Source of the DNA: UBA964 sp037444685
GTDB lineage: Bacteria; Pseudomonadota; Gammaproteobacteria; Steroidobacterales; Steroidobacteraceae
DNA length: 64,000 bases
Assembly (NCBI GenBank): GCA_037444685.1
Contig: JBBILX010000010.1
Coordinates: forward strand, 62,001 to 126,000
Reading direction: 5' to 3'
Part shown: one piece after another, positions 7,948-17,728 of the stretch
How the letters are laid out: every line of letters begins with the position of its first letter
Numbering within the stretch: position 1 is the first letter of the stretch
The notes under the pieces: generated by a model
What the model was told of the DNA's origin: nothing
The model's input: only the letters and a program-made list of their open reading frames with translations
Database searches by the model: none
Translations under genes and position numbers: made by a program

Positions 7948-8543
7948 GATGTCCCCCGCGAGACCACGAGACGCGCGACGTCCGCGCGGACCCGGGCCCA
8001 GTCGAATGATAGGCCCGGGTCGCTCTTGCGGCCCGGCGCGATGTCGCTGTGCCCCACGATGCGGTCAGCCGACAGGCCTGGATATGCCTCGAGCAGGGTG
8101 CCGATCAGGGCGGCGAGCGAGCGGTACTGCGCCGGCTCGTAGGCGCGATCGTCGGTACCCTCGAGCTCGATGCCGATCGAGAAATCGTTGCAAGCCTGTC
8201 GTCCCTGGTACTCGGACACACCGGCATGCCAGGCACGCTCATGGAAGGGCACGAACTGGTGGATGCCACCGTCGCGGCGGATCAGCGCGTGCGCCGAGAC
8301 GCGCAGTGCGGCGATGGACGCGAAGCACGGATGCACGGCCGCCGGCAGGCCGCCGGTGAACAGGCGCTCGATCCACGGGCCGCCGAACTCGCCAGGCGGC
8401 AGGCTGATGCCGTGAACGACGATCAGCTCCGGCCGCTGTCCCGACGGCCGCGGATCGCGGTGTGGCGAGAGGACCTGGCGCACGCCGCGCAGCCGGCCCG
8501 TGGCGACGTCGACGAGCAGTGGTGACGAGGGCGTACGCAACAT
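7944..8543 (-). CDS. ampD: 1,6-anhydro-N-acetylmuramyl-L-alanine amidase AmpD
   Basis: Cytosolic zinc amidase that cuts the stem peptide from anhydro-muropeptides during peptidoglycan recycling; in many gammaproteobacteria it indirectly controls AmpC. The ATG at 8543 gives 199 residues. Zinc-ligand segments are intact: VVHGISLPPGEFGG (first His) and GHSDIAPGRKSDPG (second His and Asp), with RAWHAGVSE between. The open frame continues far upstream, antisense to bioA, but conserved AmpD sequence begins here (LRTPSSP...). Divergent from bioA with 39 bases between. Confidence 0.93.
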   Translation of the reverse strand: MLRTPSSPLLVDVATGRLRGVRQVLSPHRDPRPSGQRPELIVVHGISLPPGEFGGPWIERLFTGGLPAAVHPCFASIAALRVSAHALIRRDGGIHQFVPFHERAWHAGVSEYQGRQACNDFSIGIELEGTDDRAYEPAQYRSLAALIGTLLEAYPGLSADRIVGHSDIAPGRKSDPGLSFDWARVRADVARLVVSRGTS

Positions 8544-8582
8544 GAGGCCGTCCGGCCTGCATGATGCCAGAATACGCGGGCA

Positions 8583-9941
8583 ATGACCGATTGTGCCCGC
8601 GAACTCGTGGCGCGCGACCTCGCGCTTCTGTGGCACCCGTGCTCGCAGATGAAGGACCACGAGCGCGAAATGCCCTTGATACCCATCGCGCGCGGCGAAG
8701 GGGCCTGGCTCGTCGGCCACGACGGACGCCGCTACCTCGACGCGATCAGCTCCTGGTGGGTCAATCTCCACGGCCATGCGCATCCGCGTATCAACGCCGC
8801 GCTGCGTGAGCAGCTCGATCGCCTCGAACACGTGATGTTTGCCGGGTTCACCCACGAGCCGGCCGTGCGTCTCGCCGAGGCCCTGACGCAGGCAGCACCG
8901 CCAGGACTGACACGCTGCTATTTCGCCGACAGCGGCTCCGCAGCGGTGGAAGTCGCGGTGAAGATGAGTTTCCACTACTGGCAGAACCGCGGCGAGCCGC
9001 GCCGCACGCGCTTCGTGACGCTGGCCAACAGCTACCACGGCGAGACGCTCGGCGCGCTCGCGGTCGGCAATGTCGAACTGTACAAGGCGATCTACCGGCC
9101 CCTGCTGATGGACGTGCTGACAGCGCCCACTCCCGATGCCTACCTCGCGCGCGACGGCGAGTCTGCCGAGGACTGTGCGCAGCGCGCCGCTGCCGGACTC
9201 GACGCGCTGCTCGCCGAACACCCGGGCGAGATCTGCGCAGTGCTGGTGGAGCCGCTCGTGCAGTGCGCAGGCGGGATGCGCATGCACGACCCGCTCTACC
9301 TGACGCTCGCGCGCGCGGTCTGCGACCGGCACCGCGTCCACCTGATCGCCGACGAGATCGCGGTGGGATTTGGCCGCACGGGGACTCTGTTCGCCTGCGA
9401 ACAGGCCTCGATCCGGCCCGACTTCCTCTGCCTGTCGAAGGGCCTGACGGCCGGTTATCTGCCGATGTCCGCCGTGCTGACCACCGAGGACGTCTACGAC
9501 GCATTCTACGACGAGTACGTCAAGCTCAACGCCTTCCTGCATTCGCACAGCTACGCCGGCAATCCGCTCGCCTGCACCGCGGCACTGGCGTCGCTGGAAC
9601 TGTTCCGCGAAGAACGCGTGCTCGAGCGCGTCGGCCAGCTTGCACGGCGGCTCGGCGCGGCCGTCGATCGGCTGCGCCCGCACCCGCACGTGGCCGACGT
9701 GCGGCAGAGGGGAACCATCGTCGCGATCGAGTTCGTGCGCGACCGCGCGACGCGCGAGGTCTTTCCGTGGCGCGAACGTCGCCATTTGCGCATCTACCGC
9801 CATGCGCTCGAGCGCGGTGTGCTGCTGCGCCCGCTCGGCAGCGTGATCTACTTCATGCCGCCTTACATCGTCGACGACGCCGAGATCGAACTGATGGTGG
9901 ACGTCGCCGCGACGGGTCTGGCGCGCGCCGTCGCCGACTGA
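8583..9941 (+). CDS. bioA: Adenosylmethionine-8-amino-7-oxononanoate aminotransferase
   Basis: PLP enzyme of biotin synthesis: moves the amino group of S-adenosylmethionine to 7-keto-8-aminopelargonate, giving 7,8-diaminopelargonate. The 452-residue fold-type I transaminase has LWHPCSQMKDHE near residue 16, the substrate-site SSWWVNLHGHAHP, NSYHGETLGALAVG, DEIAVGFGRTG (cofactor Asp) and LSKGLTAGYLP (Schiff-base Lys). No other bio genes are in the window. The next gene, rsmE, begins seven bases after the stop, so the two are cotranscribed. Confidence 0.95.
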   Translation: MTDCARELVARDLALLWHPCSQMKDHEREMPLIPIARGEGAWLVGHDGRRYLDAISSWWVNLHGHAHPRINAALREQLDRLEHVMFAGFTHEPAVRLAEALTQAAPPGLTRCYFADSGSAAVEVAVKMSFHYWQNRGEPRRTRFVTLANSYHGETLGALAVGNVELYKAIYRPLLMDVLTAPTPDAYLARDGESAEDCAQRAAAGLDALLAEHPGEICAVLVEPLVQCAGGMRMHDPLYLTLARAVCDRHRVHLIADEIAVGFGRTGTLFACEQASIRPDFLCLSKGLTAGYLPMSAVLTTEDVYDAFYDEYVKLNAFLHSHSYAGNPLACTAALASLELFREERVLERVGQLARRLGAAVDRLRPHPHVADVRQRGTIVAIEFVRDRATREVFPWRERRHLRIYRHALERGVLLRPLGSVIYFMPPYIVDDAEIELMVDVAATGLARAVAD

Positions 9942-9948
9942 GCCGCCC

Positions 9949-10701
9949 ATGCGGGAGATCCGCGTCTTCATCGAAGGTCCTCTGCGCGACCGAGCCGAGG
10001 TCGAGCTGCCGGAGTCTGCGGCGCGGCACCTGCTGCGCGTCCTGCGGCTCGACGCCGGCGCCGCGGTGACGCTGTTCGACGGACGCGGTGGGACTTATCG
10101 GGCGACACTCACACACGCCGGACGCGGCGCGGTCCGCGCCCGCATCGACGGCTTCGACCCCATGGAGCGCGAGTCCCCGCTCGCGCTCACGCTGCTGCAG
10201 GCCGTCTCGCGCGCGGAGAAGATGGACTGGATCCTGCAGAAGGCCACCGAACTCGGTGTCGCCGCGATCCAGCCGGTACTGGCCGAACGCTCGGTCATTC
10301 GCCTCGAAGCCGAGCGTGCGGACCGACGCCTCGCTCACTGGCTCGCCGTGCTGCGCAGCGCCTGCGAGCAGTGCGGCCGCAACCGCGTGCCTGCACTCCT
10401 GCCTCCGGCGTCGCTCGAGGAAGCCTGCATCGCGGCCCGGGCGGCCGCGCCCGACGCGCCGGCGCTGATGCTCGATCCGGGCGCGGAGCGGACGTTGCGC
10501 ACTGCGCTGGGCCCGCAGCCCGCCTCGGCGGCGCTCCTGATCGGCCCGGAAGGCGGCTTCAGCGAGCGCGAGATCGACGTTGCGCGACGCCTCGGATTCG
10601 CGCCCGCCCGATTCGGTCCACGCGTACTGCGCACTGAGACCGCGGCGATCGCGGCGCTCACGGCGCTGCAGGCATGGGCCGGCGACCTCGCCACGGATTG
10701 A
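9949..10701 (+). CDS. rsmE: 16S rRNA (uracil-1498-N3)-methyltransferase RsmE
   Basis: SPOUT-fold methyltransferase that modifies U1498 of 16S rRNA with SAM. 250 residues: an N-terminal PUA-like RNA-binding part (HLLRVLRLDAGAAVTLFDGRG), then the knotted SPOUT domain with EKMDWILQKATELGV, ACEQCGRNRVP, LIGPEGGFSERE and the terminal LGPRVLRTETA loop that forms the SAM pocket. Length and motifs match the E. coli protein. Seven bases after bioA and 17 bases before the secreted-protein gene. Confidence 0.95.
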   Translation: MREIRVFIEGPLRDRAEVELPESAARHLLRVLRLDAGAAVTLFDGRGGTYRATLTHAGRGAVRARIDGFDPMERESPLALTLLQAVSRAEKMDWILQKATELGVAAIQPVLAERSVIRLEAERADRRLAHWLAVLRSACEQCGRNRVPALLPPASLEEACIAARAAAPDAPALMLDPGAERTLRTALGPQPASAALLIGPEGGFSEREIDVARRLGFAPARFGPRVLRTETAAIAALTALQAWAGDLATD

Positions 10702-10718
10702 GCAACACGGAGCAACCC

Positions 10719-11597
10719 ATGCATCGCATCGTGCAGATCATCGCCATCGTGGCCCTGTTGCCGTGCCTGAGCGGGACCGCCATGGCCGCGCAGACGCCCG
10801 CGGAAGGACGGCTGGACCTGCGCGACCTGCTCGCGCGCCTCCCCGGACGCTACGACAACGAGCCGCAGCGGTTCTTTCTCGAGGGCATGAAGCGCCCCGC
10901 GGAGCGCCCCGATCGGGCGCACGTCGTGATCCGACGGCTCGACGGCGATTGGCCGGTGGTGCGGCTCGAGATCCTCGAACACGAGGGCGACGAGCACTCA
11001 CCCGTCCGCGAGCGGCGCACCTGGACGCTGGTCGTGGGCGAGGACGGGCATGTGGAACTTCGCGGCGACGAGGCGCGCCCACCGTGCCGCGTGCCGTGGC
11101 AGCGCCGCGCCGGCGTGTTCGTCGCCGACGTGCCCGCACGATGCGGGAGCGAGGGGGCGGCTGCGCTGCTTCGGGCCGGCGCAAGGCTCTGGGTCTCGTC
11201 CGACGAGATCTGGCGGGAGGTGCCCGGCTCGGCGCGGCCGCTGCAGCTGCTGCGCGCCACCGAGTTCGACTGCTTCGTGGCAATCCGGCGACGCAACGGC
11301 GAGCCGCAGGCGCTGACCAGCCTGCGCCTGCACGACCGCGGCGGCACGCTCACCGTGCGCACCGACGAACAGCCCGAGCGCGAGCTGCGGCTGCTGCTGC
11401 GTCACGGACTGTGGCCATCGGTCTCGGGCAACAACTTCGTGCCGCTGATGAACCTGTACCTTTACGAGGAACCCGGTCAACGACTGCTCGGCAACGGCTG
11501 GGCCACCCCGGAGTCGGGGCGCGTCGGCTTCGCCGTTGGCGAAGAGGACGCTGGCGGTCAGGCGGCCAGCGCGCGCTGCACGCGCATCACGAGGTGA
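10719..11597 (+). CDS. Secreted protein of unknown function, possibly CpcT/CpeT-like
   Basis: 292 residues with a clear Sec signal peptide (IVQIIAIVALLPCLSGTAMA, cleavage before AQTP), so periplasmic or exported. The ATG at 10719 is used because it begins the signal peptide; it lies 17 bases after rsmE. The region LLARLPGRYDNEPQ, then a paired beta-strand pattern ending in RERRTWTLVVG, recalls the start of the CpcT/CpeT lyase-like fold, which also occurs in non-phototrophs, but the match is loose. Two cysteines (PPCRVPW and ARCGSE) could form a disulphide. The end overlaps the convergent chpC by 11 bases. Function unknown. Confidence 0.7.
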   Translation: MHRIVQIIAIVALLPCLSGTAMAAQTPAEGRLDLRDLLARLPGRYDNEPQRFFLEGMKRPAERPDRAHVVIRRLDGDWPVVRLEILEHEGDEHSPVRERRTWTLVVGEDGHVELRGDEARPPCRVPWQRRAGVFVADVPARCGSEGAAALLRAGARLWVSSDEIWREVPGSARPLQLLRATEFDCFVAIRRRNGEPQALTSLRLHDRGGTLTVRTDEQPERELRLLLRHGLWPSVSGNNFVPLMNLYLYEEPGQRLLGNGWATPESGRVGFAVGEEDAGGQAASARCTRITR

Positions 11598-12060
11598 CGC
11601 TGGTCTCCTCGGCGATCATCGCCTCGAGGCGCTCGAGATCGGGCACGAGCGGCGCTTCGCTGAGCATGCGCAGCTGGCAGAGCACAGGCCAGCGCTCCGG
11701 GATCCCCCGCGAGTTGTCAGGCCGCACGACATCACTCGTGATGCGCACGACCTGAGGGAATCCCTGGGCGACGATGCCGAACACGCCGCCGTCGAGCTTC
11801 TCGCCGAGGCCGTGCACGATGACGATACGCGAGCGTCCAGTGACGGGCGGGGTCGGCTGCCCGCAGACGCCCTCGAATGACACGAGCGGCACCTGCGAAC
11901 CTCCCCAGGGCGCGGTCCCGAGATACCAGGTCGGCGCTCCCGGCATCTCCGCCGGGGCGATGTAGCCGACGACTTCCGCGACGCAGGAGCGCGGCAGGAT
12001 CAGCCTGCCGTCGGCGAGCGGCACCAGCACGCAGTAGATCTCGAGCAAGCGCTCAGCCAC
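11587..12060 (-). CDS. chpC: ChpC, CheW-like adaptor of the Pil-Chp system
   Basis: 157-residue CheW-domain protein closing the leftward pil-chp operon. CheW-like features are the N-terminal VLVPLADGRLILPRSCVAEVVGY and the central VPLVSFEGVCG...RIVIVHGLG. In Pseudomonas ChpC is an accessory adaptor linking signals to ChpA. Its start overlaps the end of chpA by eight bases, indicating translational coupling. The position where Pseudomonas carries chpB is empty here. Identification rests on domain plus operon position. Confidence 0.85.
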   Translation of the reverse strand: MAERLLEIYCVLVPLADGRLILPRSCVAEVVGYIAPAEMPGAPTWYLGTAPWGGSQVPLVSFEGVCGQPTPPVTGRSRIVIVHGLGEKLDGGVFGIVAQGFPQVVRITSDVVRPDNSRGIPERWPVLCQLRMLSEAPLVPDLERLEAMIAEETSVTS

Positions 12061-15000
12061 GCGCCAGTCTCCCGCGTCGCTCGCTGACGAGCGGCTCGAT
12101 GGCCTCGAGCAGCTGCGCTTCCTGGTAGGGTTTGCCGAGGTAGTCGGTCACGCCGAGCTCGATCGCCCGGGCGCGGTGCTTCTCGCCGACACGCGACGTG
12201 ATCATGATGATCGGGATGTCCCGCAGCCGGGGGTCGTTGCGGACGTGCGCCGCCACCTCGTAGCCGTCCATGCGCGGCATTTCGATGTCGAGGAGGATCA
12301 CGTCCGGGAGGTGTTCGGCGAGCACCGACACGGCGTCGAGTCCATCCCGCGCCGTCAGCACGCGCATGCCGTTGCGCTCGAGGAGCCGCTGCGTGACACG
12401 CCGCACCGTGATCGAGTCGTCGACGACCAGCGCGACGGGCCGTGCGTCGACCTTCTCGCGGGGCGGCACGGGCAGAGTTCGCGCCCGCCAGTCGGCGCGC
12501 ACCAGCGCGCCGATGTCGAGGATGATGACGATCCGCCCGTCGCCGAGGATGGTGGCGCCCGAGATCCCGCGAATCCCGGAGATCTGCGGGCCCACGCTCT
12601 TGACCACGATCTCGCGGCTGCCGATGAGCTCGTCGGTCACGAGGCCGGTCGAGTGTTCGCCGGCGCGCACGAGCACGACCGGCACGGTGACATCCTGCGC
12701 CGGCAACGGCGTGGGCGCGAGGCCGACGAACAGGGCGAGCTGCTGCAGGCGGTAGTGCTGCCCACCGTACTCGAACGTCGCTCCCTCGCGGGCGAGGTGC
12801 TGCGCGACCTCGTCGCGCGACAGCCGCACCACGCCCTCGACCGTCGGCAGGGGCAGCGCGTACAGCTCGTCCTCGACACGCACCACGAGCGCTTGGCTGA
12901 TCGCGAGCGTCAGCGGCAGACGAATCGTGAAGCGGGTCCCCTGCCCGGCCTTCGACTCCATGTGCAGCGCGCCGCCGAGCTTCTTGATCTCGGTCGCGAC
13001 CACGTCCATGCCGACACCGCGCCCAGCCTGCTGCGTGATGGCCGAGGCGGTCGAGAAGCCCGGCTCGAGCACGAGCTGCATCACATCGTCGTCCGAGAGG
13101 CTCTGTTCGGCGCGGATCAGCCCGAGCGCAATACCCTTGGCGCGGATCGCCGGGATGTTCATGCCGGCACCGTCGTCGACGATCTCGACGATGACTTCGG
13201 CGCCCTCGCGGCGCAGCGCCATGCGGATGTGGCCGGTTTCGCTCTTGCCGCGGGCGGCGCGTTCGGCGGGCAATTCGATGCCGTGGACCACCGCATTGCG
13301 CAGGATGTGTTCGAACGGCGGCAGCATGCGCTCGAGCACCTGTCGATCGAGTTCGCCCGACGCGCCCTCGATGACGAGCTCGGCCTGCTTCCCGCAATCG
13401 GTCGCCGCCTGACGGACGATGCGCTGCAGACGCTGGGCGTGACGCTCGAACGGCACCATGCGCGTGCGCATCAGGCCGTTCTGCAGCTCGGTCACGGCGC
13501 GCGCCTGCTGCTGCAGCAGCGTGGTCGTATCCTGGGTCAGCGTCTCGAGCATCTGCTGGATGCTCGCGACGTCACTGGCGGTTTCGGCCAGCGCGCGCGA
13601 GAACTGCTGGATGGAGGAATAGCGATCCAGCTCCAGCGGATCGAAGTCGCCACGGTGCGGCGCCTCGCTGTCGTAGCGGTGCAGTATCTGCTTCTCGGTC
13701 TCGATCTCGAGCTTGCGCAGCTGCTCCTTGAGGCGCGTGACCGTGCGTGAGAGCTCGCCGAGATTGTGATCGATCGACGAGATCTGCTGCTCGAGCCGCG
13801 CCCGGCCGATACTGACTTCACCAGCCTGGTTCAGCAGCTGATCGAGCAGCTCGGCGTCGACGCGCGCCATCTCCGGCCGATCCGATTGCGGCACCGGCTC
13901 GCGGCCCGGCGGTACGAGCAGCGCAGGAGGTGGCCGGGGCGCGGGCCCCGGCTCGGCCGGCTCGAACGGGGCAGGCGCCGGTGCGGTCGGCTTCACAGCC
14001 GCGGTGGGCTCGGCGGCTGCAGTCATCGGCGCGGTGGCGACCTCGGGCGCCGCGACCGGCGGCACCGCGTCCGGCGTCGAGAGCGCAGCGATCTGCACCG
14101 TGGCATCTTCGGCCGAGGATACGCGCGGCTCGGTTGCGGCAACGTCAGCGGTCGGGACAGAGGGCTCCTCGGCGCCGAACGTCGGCGCCGGCTGTCGCAA
14201 TGTCGGTTCGGGCGCCTCGCCGGCGCCGAGCGCGCGCAGCCGCGCGATCAGCTCGTGCGCGGGAGTCGGGCTGACGCCGCGGGCGACCTGATCGCGCATG
14301 CGTGCCAGTTCGTCGAGGCTCGACTGCAGCGCACGCTGCACGGGCTCACCGGAGGCCGCGAGGCCAAGTTCGATCTGGCCGATCAGCGTCTCGAGTTCGT
14401 GGGCGAGATTGCCCATCGTCGCAATACCGGCCATGCGCGCACCGCCCTTGAGCGTGTGCAGCGGCCGCTTGAGCGCCACGAGGCGCGCCGCATCGGCGGG
14501 AGCGACGAGCCAGTCCTGCAACGCGAGCTGCGCGCCGTCGATGAGCTCGGTCGCTTCGTCGAGGAAGATGCCGGCGATCTCCGGATCGAACGACGTCTCG
14601 GGCGCGGGCTCGGCCGCCGCCACCGCCTCCGAGGCCGGCTCAACCGCCGCGGACGCCGGCGGAGCGGTCGCGGCCGCGATGCGGCGGTCCAGCGCCGCCT
14701 CGGCCGCCGCGATGCGCTCGCGCAGCGTCTCGTGCTGAACGAAGAACTGCGTCGACTCGTCGAAGTGCCGCGCGACGAGTTCCATCGCGACCATGCAGTC
14801 GCCGAGCACGCCGAGCTCGTCGTCGAGCAGACCGATGCCGCTGCTCCAGGCCTTGCGGATCCAGCGATCGAGCGGCTCGGCGAGACGGATGCCATGCCTC
14901 GCCTCGGCCATCTTCGAGCTGCCGCTCAAGGTATGGCAGGCCCGGTAGACCGCCTCGTCGACCTCGTGGGGCGCTGGCTGCCCGCGCCGCGCAGCGACGA

Positions 15001-17728
15001 AGCGCCGCACCGTCGCGACGTGCGCGTCCGTTTCGCGCAGATAGATGTCGAGCAGCGTGTTGTCGTCCGCGCCGGACTCGGTGCGCTCCGCCGCCGTCTC
15101 GGCGAGCGGCGCGGCAGATGCCGCCGCCGGCGCGATCGCTGGCGGCGCCGCCGATGGCATCGCGGCGGGCTCGGCCGGAACCCGCGTCGGCCCCGATACC
15201 GGCAGCTCGCTGCCGGGTGCACCGGGTAGATCGCGCTCGCCATCGCCTCGTGTGTCGCTCACTCCCGCCCCGGACGGAGTGGTGGTGACCGGTGTCTCGA
15301 CGGCATCGCCAGCGGGCGCTTCGGCCTCGACTGGCCGCCCCGCCGCCAGCACATGGGCGCGCGCGGCGAGGGCCGTGGGGTCGCCGGCCGGTGGCGCACC
15401 GCCGGCGAGCTGCTCGACCAGCCGCGGCACCAACGAGACCGCCTCGCGCAAGGTCGCGGTGACCTCGGGGCCGCGGGACACGGTGCCGTCGATGATACGG
15501 TTGAGCAGGTTCTCGACAGACCAGGCGAACTCGGCGAGCGAGTGCGCGCCGACCATGCGCCCGCTGCCCTTGAGGGTGTGGAACGAGCGGCGCACGACGG
15601 CGAGCGCCGCTGCATCGCCGGGATTGGCATGCCATTCGGGGAAGTACCGACCGATCTTTGCGACCTCCTCGCGCGCCTCCTCGACGAAGACCGCCAGCAG
15701 CTCCGGATCGACCTCGAGGCGCGGCGACGCAGCGGCGGTGCCCGCGCCGGCCGCCGCCAGCGCTGGCGGCGGGGCAGGCACGAGCACGGGCGGCTCGGCG
15801 CGCGGCAGGCTGCCTGTGGCGTCGGCCAGCGCCCGCAGTCGACGCGACGTCTCGCCGCCGCGTGGCTCGGCCGCGGCTTCCGGGCGCGGGCCGATGGCCG
15901 CTGTCTGCGAGAGGCGTTCGGTGGCCCCGGGGTCGGCAGAAGGCGTCTCGATCAGCGCGGTGCGCGCAAACTGCGACTCGGCGAGCGGTGGCACGGTCGG
16001 TGCCTCCGCCGCAGGCGCGCTGCGCAGCGCGTCGATGCAGGCCTGGGCATTGTCGAGCATGTAAGCTGGCTCGGCACGCCCTGCCTGCAGGGTCTCCATG
16101 TAGTACTCGACGCTGACGATGGCATCGGCGAGGCGATCGAGGTACGACGGCGGCAACGCCGGCCCGCCCGGCTGCATGACACGCCGCAGGCATTCACCGA
16201 TCTGTTCGACGAGTGCGACGGCACGCTGCCGCCCGAGCAGCAGCAGGCCTGCCTTGATACCACGCAGCAACTCCGGCCACGCGTCGAGTCCGGCCGCGTC
16301 GAGCGTGCCGCCGACGTTCTGTGCGACCGCCTCCTTGATGCGCGCGAGGTTGACGGCGCACTCGCGCAGCACGGCCGCCTGCACATGGAGGAACTCGTCC
16401 GAGGCCGTCTCCTCGGCGTCGGTTGCGATCGCGGGCGTCGGCACGATCAAGCGCAGCAGGCTGCTGTCGAGCCGGTCCTCGACGCTGATCAGCGTGGTCG
16501 CGATGTCGATCAGCACGCCCTCGGTGGCGGGCGACCGTTCAGCGACGATGTCCTCGAGGCGCTGCAGCTCGCGCTGGATGCTGTCGCGCAGTTCGCCGAG
16601 ACCGAGGACGCCGAGCGTATCGCCGATCTTTCGCAGCAGCTCGACCTGCGGTCCGAGCTCGGCGGCCTGGCCGCTGCCGCGCCGCACGAAGATGTCGAGG
16701 GTGTCCTTGACCTTGCCGAGGTCCTCGCGGATGGCCGCGGCGACCGTCTGCATCAGCTTGATCGAGGGCGCCGAGAGCGTGTCACGCTCTTCCTCGACCG
16801 CCTGATCGACCGGCAGCAGCTCGTCGAGCCGGAACGACGCGCGCACTGCGGAGACCCGCGGCCCGTGGCTGGCGGCGCGCGCGACGTAATAGAGCAGATT
16901 GTTCAGAAGCTCGACCGGCGGCGTCTGACAGTAGCGCGGCTCGCCCTGTTCATAAAGCCGCTTGAGCTCGCGATCGGCAAGCCCGAGCAGGCGTTTAACC
17001 GAGACGCTGCTCTCGAGGCCGTTCTCGGCGAGCGCCTCGATGACCGCGCCGACCACCCACCAGAGCTGGAACACCGGCTGTTGGGTCGCGGCCTGCTCCA
17101 TCTGCGCGGCGACGGCGGCCAGCGTCTCGAGGTTCTCGGCCTCGCGCTCGCTGCGGATCCAGCCCACGAGTCCGAGCTGGAACTGCGGGCGCAGCCGCCG
17201 TGCGGTGACGGCGACCGGGGCCGCGCGGGTCTGCGGGGCCACTCCGGCCGGCGGCGGCTCCGGCTGCCGGTCGCTCTTGAGGTTGAGCAGCAGCAGCGTG
17301 CCCTCGGACAGCAGGGCGCTGCCGCGGACGGCGCGCAGGTCGTTCAGAAGCGGCAGCAGGACGAGCGCGAGGTCGCGCCCGCCGGCGAGCACGCGATCGA
17401 GGTAGCTCGGCAGCTGCACCATGGCGCGCAGCAGCGCATCGAGGCTCTCCGCATGCGACTTGCGTTCACCCGCGGTCGCGATGATGTAGCGCGCAACCTG
17501 CTCCATCTCTTCGGCGAGCAGTGCGGCACCATAGATCTCGAGCACGCGCAGGACGCCCTGCACGCGATGCAGCTCGTTGGCGCAGCGCTCGAGCAGCGCC
17601 GGGTTGTCAGGCTGTTCGATGAAAGCCTCGAGCGGCGCGCGGGCCTCGGCCAGCGTCGCGCCGAGTTCGCGACCGACGAGGTCGAGCGTCTGGGGTGCGA
17701 CCTGGTTGAGCGGTTCGACCGCGCTCAT
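12053..17728 (-). CDS. chpA: ChpA, giant hybrid chemotaxis-type histidine kinase
   Basis: 1891-residue CheA-family kinase controlling twitching motility. Order of parts: FimL-like N-terminal helical region (about 1-400); phosphotransfer domains with FHTLKGSGRM (His717), CHTLSGSSKM (His932) and LHTLKGGARM (His1091); Ala/Pro-rich linkers; CheA dimerisation helices beginning at LDQLLNQAGEVSIGRARLEQ; ATPase with N box HILRNAVVHG (about 1473) and DDGAGMN (about 1518); CheW-like domain; and a C-terminal receiver (VVDDSITVRRV, LLDIEMPRMDGYE). It is shorter than the roughly 2470-residue P. aeruginosa ChpA, with fewer phosphotransfer modules visible. The ATG overlaps the pilJ stop (ATGA). Confidence 0.95.
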   Translation of the reverse strand: MSAVEPLNQVAPQTLDLVGRELGATLAEARAPLEAFIEQPDNPALLERCANELHRVQGVLRVLEIYGAALLAEEMEQVARYIIATAGERKSHAESLDALLRAMVQLPSYLDRVLAGGRDLALVLLPLLNDLRAVRGSALLSEGTLLLLNLKSDRQPEPPPAGVAPQTRAAPVAVTARRLRPQFQLGLVGWIRSEREAENLETLAAVAAQMEQAATQQPVFQLWWVVGAVIEALAENGLESSVSVKRLLGLADRELKRLYEQGEPRYCQTPPVELLNNLLYYVARAASHGPRVSAVRASFRLDELLPVDQAVEEERDTLSAPSIKLMQTVAAAIREDLGKVKDTLDIFVRRGSGQAAELGPQVELLRKIGDTLGVLGLGELRDSIQRELQRLEDIVAERSPATEGVLIDIATTLISVEDRLDSSLLRLIVPTPAIATDAEETASDEFLHVQAAVLRECAVNLARIKEAVAQNVGGTLDAAGLDAWPELLRGIKAGLLLLGRQRAVALVEQIGECLRRVMQPGGPALPPSYLDRLADAIVSVEYYMETLQAGRAEPAYMLDNAQACIDALRSAPAAEAPTVPPLAESQFARTALIETPSADPGATERLSQTAAIGPRPEAAAEPRGGETSRRLRALADATGSLPRAEPPVLVPAPPPALAAAGAGTAAASPRLEVDPELLAVFVEEAREEVAKIGRYFPEWHANPGDAAALAVVRRSFHTLKGSGRMVGAHSLAEFAWSVENLLNRIIDGTVSRGPEVTATLREAVSLVPRLVEQLAGGAPPAGDPTALAARAHVLAAGRPVEAEAPAGDAVETPVTTTPSGAGVSDTRGDGERDLPGAPGSELPVSGPTRVPAEPAAMPSAAPPAIAPAAASAAPLAETAAERTESGADDNTLLDIYLRETDAHVATVRRFVAARRGQPAPHEVDEAVYRACHTLSGSSKMAEARHGIRLAEPLDRWIRKAWSSGIGLLDDELGVLGDCMVAMELVARHFDESTQFFVQHETLRERIAAAEAALDRRIAAATAPPASAAVEPASEAVAAAEPAPETSFDPEIAGIFLDEATELIDGAQLALQDWLVAPADAARLVALKRPLHTLKGGARMAGIATMGNLAHELETLIGQIELGLAASGEPVQRALQSSLDELARMRDQVARGVSPTPAHELIARLRALGAGEAPEPTLRQPAPTFGAEEPSVPTADVAATEPRVSSAEDATVQIAALSTPDAVPPVAAPEVATAPMTAAAEPTAAVKPTAPAPAPFEPAEPGPAPRPPPALLVPPGREPVPQSDRPEMARVDAELLDQLLNQAGEVSIGRARLEQQISSIDHNLGELSRTVTRLKEQLRKLEIETEKQILHRYDSEAPHRGDFDPLELDRYSSIQQFSRALAETASDVASIQQMLETLTQDTTTLLQQQARAVTELQNGLMRTRMVPFERHAQRLQRIVRQAATDCGKQAELVIEGASGELDRQVLERMLPPFEHILRNAVVHGIELPAERAARGKSETGHIRMALRREGAEVIVEIVDDGAGMNIPAIRAKGIALGLIRAEQSLSDDDVMQLVLEPGFSTASAITQQAGRGVGMDVVATEIKKLGGALHMESKAGQGTRFTIRLPLTLAISQALVVRVEDELYALPLPTVEGVVRLSRDEVAQHLAREGATFEYGGQHYRLQQLALFVGLAPTPLPAQDVTVPVVLVRAGEHSTGLVTDELIGSREIVVKSVGPQISGIRGISGATILGDGRIVIILDIGALVRADWRARTLPVPPREKVDARPVALVVDDSITVRRVTQRLLERNGMRVLTARDGLDAVSVLAEHLPDVILLDIEMPRMDGYEVAAHVRNDPRLRDIPIIMITSRVGEKHRARAIELGVTDYLGKPYQEAQLLEAIEPLVSERRGRLARG

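Noticed and set aside
8544..9971. In-frame upstream extension of ampD, giving 675 residues antisense to bioA
   Set aside because: Conserved AmpD sequence begins at 8543, and the extension has no recognisable domain.
12000..13397. Long second minus-strand frame inside chpA
   Set aside because: It is a frame-shifted reading of the kinase region, and chpA itself is intact throughout.
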